In this document: piece after piece, positions 31,810-34,785 of the stretch
Layout of the letters: each line of letters opens with the position of its first letter
How positions within the stretch are numbered: the first letter of the stretch is position 1
Origin: a virus
DNA: 34,785 nt
Strand: one strand, 5' to 3'
Virus record (IMG/VR): IMGVR_UViG_3300032322_002510
Span: 1-34,785 of that record
Made by a program: the position numbers and the translations under genes
Notes under the pieces: generated by a model
Told to the model about the DNA's origin: nothing
The model's input: only the letters and a program-made list of their open reading frames with translations
Database searches by the model: none

Positions 31810-32751
31810 TACCAAAGAATATACAACCAAATAGTTGAACGTGCCCAGAATAGAACTTTAGATGGTTATAAAGAAAAACACCATATAATCCCAAAATGTA
31901 TTGGTGGGAATAATGATAAAGAAAATATAGTAAAATTAACAGCAAAGGAACATTTTTTATGTCATATATTACTTTGTGAAATTTATCCTAAAAATATAAA
32001 ATTATATCAAGCTTTATGGTTAATGTCTACTAACAAAAATAAAAAAAAAGGGAAAAGATATAAAGTATCATCTAGAGTTTATGAAAGAATTAAAATAGAA
32101 GCTTCTAAAATATACAAAAATCGAACACAAACTAAAGAAGAAAAACAAAAAAGAGTTAATTCTCAAATTTTAACTTGGGATAAAAAACGCAAAGAACAAG
32201 GTTTAATAATTAATAAAAATTATATTTTTGATTTTATAAAATCATACCCCAATATTAAATTGACTGAAAATAATAAACATTGTATAAACTATTGTTATAA
32301 TGATAATATTAATATTAAAAACATTATTTGTTTGTGTGGTAATGGAATAAAAAGGTTTCAAAACTATACTCAAGGTTATAAACAATATTGTAGTCAAAGA
32401 TGTGCTAATTTATATAATAAAGAAAAATCTTTGCAAACTAAAGAAAATAATGGTTTATGGGATAATTCTAAAGAAAGATTACGTAAAAAAGAAATAGAAA
32501 ATTTATCTAAAATAGAAATTGAACAACTTAGAAGAAAACGAATTAGTGATAAACAAAAAGGCAAAACTAAATTAGGAAACAGTCATAGTAAACCCATTAT
32601 ACAATTCGATACCCAAGAAAATCTTATCCAAGAGTGGCCAAGCATTAGGCAAGCTGGTTTCAGTTTAGTAGGGAATCAAGGTGAACCTATTAGAAAATGT
32701 CTTAAAGGTTTACAAAAAACAGCTTATGGGTACAAATGGAAATATAAATAA
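31804..32751 (+). CDS. HNH homing endonuclease
   Basis: A 315-residue protein. The HNH nuclease core is at residues 24-58 (KEKHHIIPKCIGGNNDKENI, then VKLTAKEHFLCHILL: the HH, N and H positions). A Cys4-type zinc element lies near residues 175-205 (IICLCGNGIK .. YKQYCSQRCANLYN). The C-terminal about 55 residues (PIIQFDTQENLIQEWPSIRQ .. LKGLQKTAYGYKWKYK) are a NUMOD1/IENR1 DNA-binding module like that of the gene at 28301. It is free-standing, between the end of the oxidoreductase and a small hypothetical gene. Expression is probably limited to transcripts from its own promoter because of the hairpin over its ATG. Confidence 0.85.
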   Translation: MNYQRIYNQIVERAQNRTLDGYKEKHHIIPKCIGGNNDKENIVKLTAKEHFLCHILLCEIYPKNIKLYQALWLMSTNKNKKKGKRYKVSSRVYERIKIEASKIYKNRTQTKEEKQKRVNSQILTWDKKRKEQGLIINKNYIFDFIKSYPNIKLTENNKHCINYCYNDNINIKNIICLCGNGIKRFQNYTQGYKQYCSQRCANLYNKEKSLQTKENNGLWDNSKERLRKKEIENLSKIEIEQLRRKRISDKQKGKTKLGNSHSKPIIQFDTQENLIQEWPSIRQAGFSLVGNQGEPIRKCLKGLQKTAYGYKWKYK

Positions 32752-32800
32752 AACTTGGTTTTTTAAACTTTCTTTTTTACATTTATATTAAAATAATAAT

Positions 32801-33043
32801 ATGGAAAAATGGGAACCAACTAAAAAACTCACTAAAACAGACGGAACAATAATGTACGTATGGGACAGTAAATTACACAACTGGGAAGGGCCAGCACTAA
32901 TACCCGAAGGTAATATGCGAAAAAGAGAATATTATCTTTATGGAAATAAAAAAACAGAAGAACAATGGAAAGAAGCTCGTAAAGATAGGGAAGGTCTTCC
33001 TTGGTATAAAAAAACCTCAATTACAGGAACCAGTAGATATTAG
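32801..33043 (+). CDS. Small conserved phage protein
   Basis: An 80-residue protein (MEKWEPTKKLTKTDGTIMYV; LHNWEGPALIPEGNMRKREY, then YLYGNKKTEEQWKEARKDRE). The pattern W-x-GPA-x-IPxGNxxxxEYYxxGxxxxxEEW is one I remember from short phage hypotheticals; it resembles a MORN-like strand pair. No catalytic motif. It stands alone between the HNH gene and the tag-cassette genes, with a weak promoter-like ACATTTATAT at 32779. It may be a regulatory or host-interaction protein; function unknown. Confidence 0.5.
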   Translation: MEKWEPTKKLTKTDGTIMYVWDSKLHNWEGPALIPEGNMRKREYYLYGNKKTEEQWKEARKDREGLPWYKKTSITGTSRY

Positions 33044-33060
33044 TTTTTATTTTTTTTTGT

Positions 33061-33070
33061 ATATGTATAA
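33061..33070 (+). promoter_or_regulatory. Candidate promoter motif (ATATGTATAA variant)
   Basis: Nine of ten match to ATATTTATAA, preceded by a T-rich run and followed by the A-rich leader of the gene at 33099. The leader CAAACAAAAA-type sequence is repeated before the gene at 33405 and again at 33903. Confidence 0.45.
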
Positions 33071-33098
33071 CAAACAAAAACATTCAAATTTTAAAAAT

Positions 33099-33338
33099 AT
33101 GAAAGTATCACAATTAAGACAACTAATTAGAGAAGAAATTAGAGGAGTATTGAATGAAAAAATTATTAATGATAATCATTTCTTAAATGAAATGGTAATT
33201 AACGATTTTATGTCATATAAGGATTTTGCCCTCTCCGTAGCTAAATATTTGATGAAAAACTATGAACGCAGTGATTATGATAGTTTTATGAGGGTTTTAA
33301 GCTTAAAACTTAAAGGTTATAAAGACGATTATATTTAA
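33099..33338 (+). CDS. CTS-tagged small protein (copy 1 of duplicated tag)
   Basis: 79 residues from ATG 33099, chosen because MKVSQLRQLIREEIRGVLNE is the tag shared with the next gene. A longer in-frame start at 32940 would overlap the previous gene without any sign of use. LNE-K at residues 18-21 is the predicted processing site, leaving about 59 residues. The mature part is helical and polar with a hydrophobic centre (INDFMSYKDFALSVAKYLMK; YDSFMRVLSLKLKGYKDDYI). No family recognised. It is followed by a hairpin without T-run (33348-33372) and the second tagged gene. Confidence 0.6.
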   Translation: MKVSQLRQLIREEIRGVLNEKIINDNHFLNEMVINDFMSYKDFALSVAKYLMKNYERSDYDSFMRVLSLKLKGYKDDYI

Positions 33339-33347
33339 AGACACTTA

Positions 33348-33372
33348 GGTTTTAAGATCTCATTTTAGAACC
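33348..33372 (+). other. Intergenic stem-loop without T-run
   Basis: A 10-bp stem (GGTTTTAAGA / TTTTAGAACC, two G-U pairs) with loop TCTCA, between the two tag-cassette genes and directly before the repeated leader. No poly-T follows, so it may be an attenuator, an mRNA stabiliser or a processing site. Confidence 0.4.
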
Positions 33373-33404
33373 ATAAACAAACAAAAATATTTAAATTTTA
33401 AAAC

Positions 33405-33902
33405 ATGAAAGCATCACAATTAAGACAACTAATTAGAGAAGAGATTAGAGGAGTATTGAATGAAAACCTAACTAATGAAGATGCTACTCTTATTAAAAAG
33501 AATTCTCCATTCGGAAATGAAAAACCTTTACAAGTGGGTGATTTAATTATGTGGGATGAAATAGGTCGTGGGGGGATGGGCCGGACATTAATAGGGAGAA
33601 AAATAGGTAAAGTAGTAAAAATATTAGGATCAGCTAATTTACAAGCTGAAGAAATCAAAACCGGAGATTTACATACAGTTTCTCGTAGAGAATTAACTAA
33701 GGTTCCTGGTGTAGGGGATAAAATAGAAGCAACTTTAGATTATAATTACGGGGCAGGAAGCGGCTCTCAAGGATCTAGTAGAATTTCAGGTACAGTTAAA
33801 AAAATAAATTTAGAAGGTATGACCCTAATGCTCCAACCAGAAAATTCAGACAAAACTTTCAAAGTAAGCATGACTGATTTACAAAATTTAAAAATTTATT
33901 AA
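33405..33902 (+). CDS. CTS-tagged protein with SH3-like beta-barrel (copy 2 of duplicated tag)
   Basis: 165 residues. The tag MKASQLRQLIREEIRGVLNE is followed by N, giving LNE-N. The mature part begins with polar residues and then GDLIMWDEIGRGGMGRTLIG .. KIGKVVKILG. Later come VGDKIEATLDYNYGAG and ISGTVKKINLEGMTLMLQPE. These are short strands with Gly turns as in tandem SH3-like or KOW-like barrels. No catalytic motif. Its tag DNA is nearly the same as that of the gene at 33099 while the rest is unrelated. A truncated third leader copy and a terminator follow. Confidence 0.6.
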   Translation: MKASQLRQLIREEIRGVLNENLTNEDATLIKKNSPFGNEKPLQVGDLIMWDEIGRGGMGRTLIGRKIGKVVKILGSANLQAEEIKTGDLHTVSRRELTKVPGVGDKIEATLDYNYGAGSGSQGSSRISGTVKKINLEGMTLMLQPENSDKTFKVSMTDLQNLKIY

Positions 33903-33922
33903 ATAAACAAACAAAAATATTT
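33903..33922 (+). repeat. Orphan third copy of the tag-gene leader
   Basis: Twenty bases (ATAAACAAACAAAAATATTT) identical to 33373-33392, the leader of the gene at 33405. Here it is followed directly by terminator 33930-33957 and not by a gene. This looks like the scar of a lost cassette or one recombination endpoint. Confidence 0.7.
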
Positions 33923-33929
33923 TAAAGTT

Positions 33930-33957
33930 AAGCTTGGGAAACCAAGCTTTCTTTTTT
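33930..33957 (+). terminator. Rho-independent terminator, repeat of the one at 14623
   Basis: Stem AAGCTTGG / CCAAGCTT, GAAA loop, T-rich tail. A 29-base core is the same as that of the terminator after the gene at 14248, about 19 kb away. Confidence 0.85.
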
Positions 33958-33999
33958 ACATTCACGCAAATAAAACAATATAGTTATGAAAATAGGCTT

Positions 34000-34048
34000 A
34001 TGTTGTTTTTCCTATTTTTTATAATATTTATGATAGATAAAACAACAT
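34000..34048 (+). promoter_or_regulatory. Inverted repeat over the start codon with a promoter motif in the loop
   Basis: ATGTTGTTTT at 34000-34009 is perfectly complementary to AAAACAACAT at 34039-34048, which includes the first two bases of the ATG at 34047. The 29-base loop holds ATATTTATGA (34024-34033), a nine of ten match to the candidate promoter. RNA started in the loop would lack the 5' arm. Confidence 0.55.
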
Positions 34049-34785
34049 GCCTGCTAAATTAACTCAACAAGATTTTATAAATAAAGCTAATAAAAAACAT
34101 AATAACTTTTATGATTATTCATTAGTTAATTATGTAAATGCTGTTACTAAAGTAACAATTATATGCTCTAAACATGGGGGGTTTGAACAACAACCTAATA
34201 ATCATTTATATGGTCAACGTTGTATTAAATGTATGGGAGATAATGTTAGAAAAGCAAGAATATCTAATACTAACGATTTTATTAAAAAATCAAAAGAAAT
34301 CCATGGGGAAAAATATGATTACTCTTTGGTAAATTATAAAACAGGAAAAGATAAAGTAATAATTATATGTTCTACTCATGGTGAGTTCTTACAAACACCC
34401 TTTGCTCATTCAAGCCCCTCAATGAAACAAGGGTGTCCTTTTTGTAAAATATCAAAAGGAGAAGATGAAATTGAAAGGTTTTTAATAAAAAATAATATAG
34501 AATATATTAGAGAATATAAGTTTAAAGATTGTATAAACCCCAAAACAAATAAAAAACTCCCTTTTGACTTTTACCTCCCTCAGATAAATACTATAATAGA
34601 ATACCAAGGAGAACAACATTATAAAAAAACGGGATATTTTGAAAGTAGAGGAGGAGGGTTAAAAGATTTACAATACAGAGATAAAATTAAAAAAGAATTT
34701 GGGATTTTAAATAATTTTAATTATATTGAAATATCATATAAGCAATTTGAACAAATAAAAACAATTTTAAAAAATAAAATATGCG
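34047..34785 (+). CDS. Vsr/DUF723-type endonuclease, partial at right edge
   Basis: 246 codons from ATG 34047 (MPAKLTQQDFINKANKKHNN), open at the window end. Two treble-clef-like DUF723 repeats are visible: YDYSLVNYVNAVTKVTIICS..HGGFEQQPNNH..CIKC and YDYSLVNYKTGKDKVIIICS..HGEFLQTP..GCPFC. A nuclease domain follows (GEDEIERFLIKNNIEYIREY, then LPFDFYLPQINTIIEYQGEQ, HYKK). It has the E..D-x-Y/F-L..E-Y-x-GxQHY pattern of Vsr-like/EDxHD homing enzymes of the restriction-endonuclease fold. It is probably another free-standing homing endonuclease. Its start codon lies in a hairpin arm. Confidence 0.75.
   Translation, partial: MPAKLTQQDFINKANKKHNNFYDYSLVNYVNAVTKVTIICSKHGGFEQQPNNHLYGQRCIKCMGDNVRKARISNTNDFIKKSKEIHGEKYDYSLVNYKTGKDKVIIICSTHGEFLQTPFAHSSPSMKQGCPFCKISKGEDEIERFLIKNNIEYIREYKFKDCINPKTNKKLPFDFYLPQINTIIEYQGEQHYKKTGYFESRGGGLKDLQYRDKIKKEFGILNNFNYIEISYKQFEQIKTILKNKIC

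Larger units (their letters stand above)
33070..33470 (+). repeat. Duplicated leader-plus-tag cassette (copies 33070-33164 and 33376-33470)
   Basis: Two direct repeats of about 95 bases, each an A-rich leader plus the first 66 coding bases. The coding parts differ at only two positions (one silent, one Val to Ala). Downstream of the tag the two genes are unrelated. The leader alone occurs a third time at 33903-33922. Confidence 0.85.

Noticed and set aside
32754-32781. Terminator after the HNH gene
   Set aside because: AAACTTGGTTTTTTAAACTTTCTTTTTTACATT resembles the terminator repeats, but the two arms no longer pair. At best it is a decayed copy.
32940-33098. Long version of the tagged gene starting at 32940
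   Set aside because: It overlaps the gene at 32801 and places the conserved tag in the middle; ATG 33099 is directly after the repeated leader.
801-33658. Numerous open frames on the - strand (for example 801-1145, 10669-10968, 18331-18774, 28384-28809)
   Set aside because: Each lies opposite a + strand gene with recognisable motifs or good neighbours; none shows a domain, leader or promoter of its own. The window appears to be entirely + strand coded.
1-34785. tRNA genes, CRISPR arrays, insertion sequences and integrase/attachment sites
   Set aside because: No cloverleaf, regular repeat-spacer pattern, transposase or integrase motif was seen. Repeats present are explained by tag cassettes, terminators and endonuclease paralogues.

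Overview
The window looks like part of a large, AT-rich, strictly lytic-type tailed phage genome with a contractile, T4-like baseplate. All credible genes lie on the + strand, tightly packed, often with ATGA or TAATG start/stop overlaps. Start codons are almost never preceded by a Shine-Dalgarno sequence; they follow A-rich leaders instead. That style is typical of Bacteroidota (Flavobacteriia-type) hosts, so a Bacteroidota phage is my best inference. No tRNA, rRNA, CRISPR array, integrase or insertion sequence was seen.

Layout. (1) 1-13764: baseplate and tail module. It holds the end of a spike-like beta-helix gene, a gp25-like protein, a gp6/Baseplate_J wedge protein, a 1192-residue protein with tail-protein-I-like and LamG-like regions, and several tail or fibre proteins including a tandem paralogous pair. 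(2) 13765-14208: a GIY-YIG-like nuclease. (3) 14248-28233: an accessory block that includes a T4 gp61-like primase and a RecB/Cas4-like nuclease. Most other genes here encode unrelated proteins that start with the same kind of short amphipathic peptide ending in a T4 prohead-protease-like site (I/L-x-E before A/S/N). (4) 28217-32751: a homing-endonuclease zone. One GIY-YIG gene interrupts and is fused to a cupin-like gene, a second GIY-YIG gene plus an unknown gene split a FAD-dependent oxidoreductase, and a free-standing HNH gene follows. (5) 32801-34785: small genes, two of them carrying a nearly identical duplicated leader plus tag cassette, then a partial Vsr/DUF723-type endonuclease at the right edge.

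Main hypothesis. About fifteen genes share interchangeable N-terminal peptides resembling T4 capsid-targeting sequences (CTS; from memory the T4 internal proteins begin MKTYQEFIAEA). I infer that the phage packs an arsenal of internal head proteins, trims them with a gp21-type protease and injects them with its DNA. Candidate cargo includes a P-loop kinase, a nucleotidyltransferase-zincin-HAD triple fusion, an ADP-ribosyltransferase-like protein (compare T4 Alt), a membrane protein and several Cys-rich proteins.

Regulation. A motif ATATTTATAA recurs in intergenic gaps ahead of gene clusters and is a candidate phage promoter. Five stem-loop terminators are visible, two of them identical. At two homing-endonuclease genes a hairpin covers the start codon and the promoter motif lies inside it, so read-through mRNA would be silenced while promoter-initiated mRNA would be translated, as described for T4 I-TevI.
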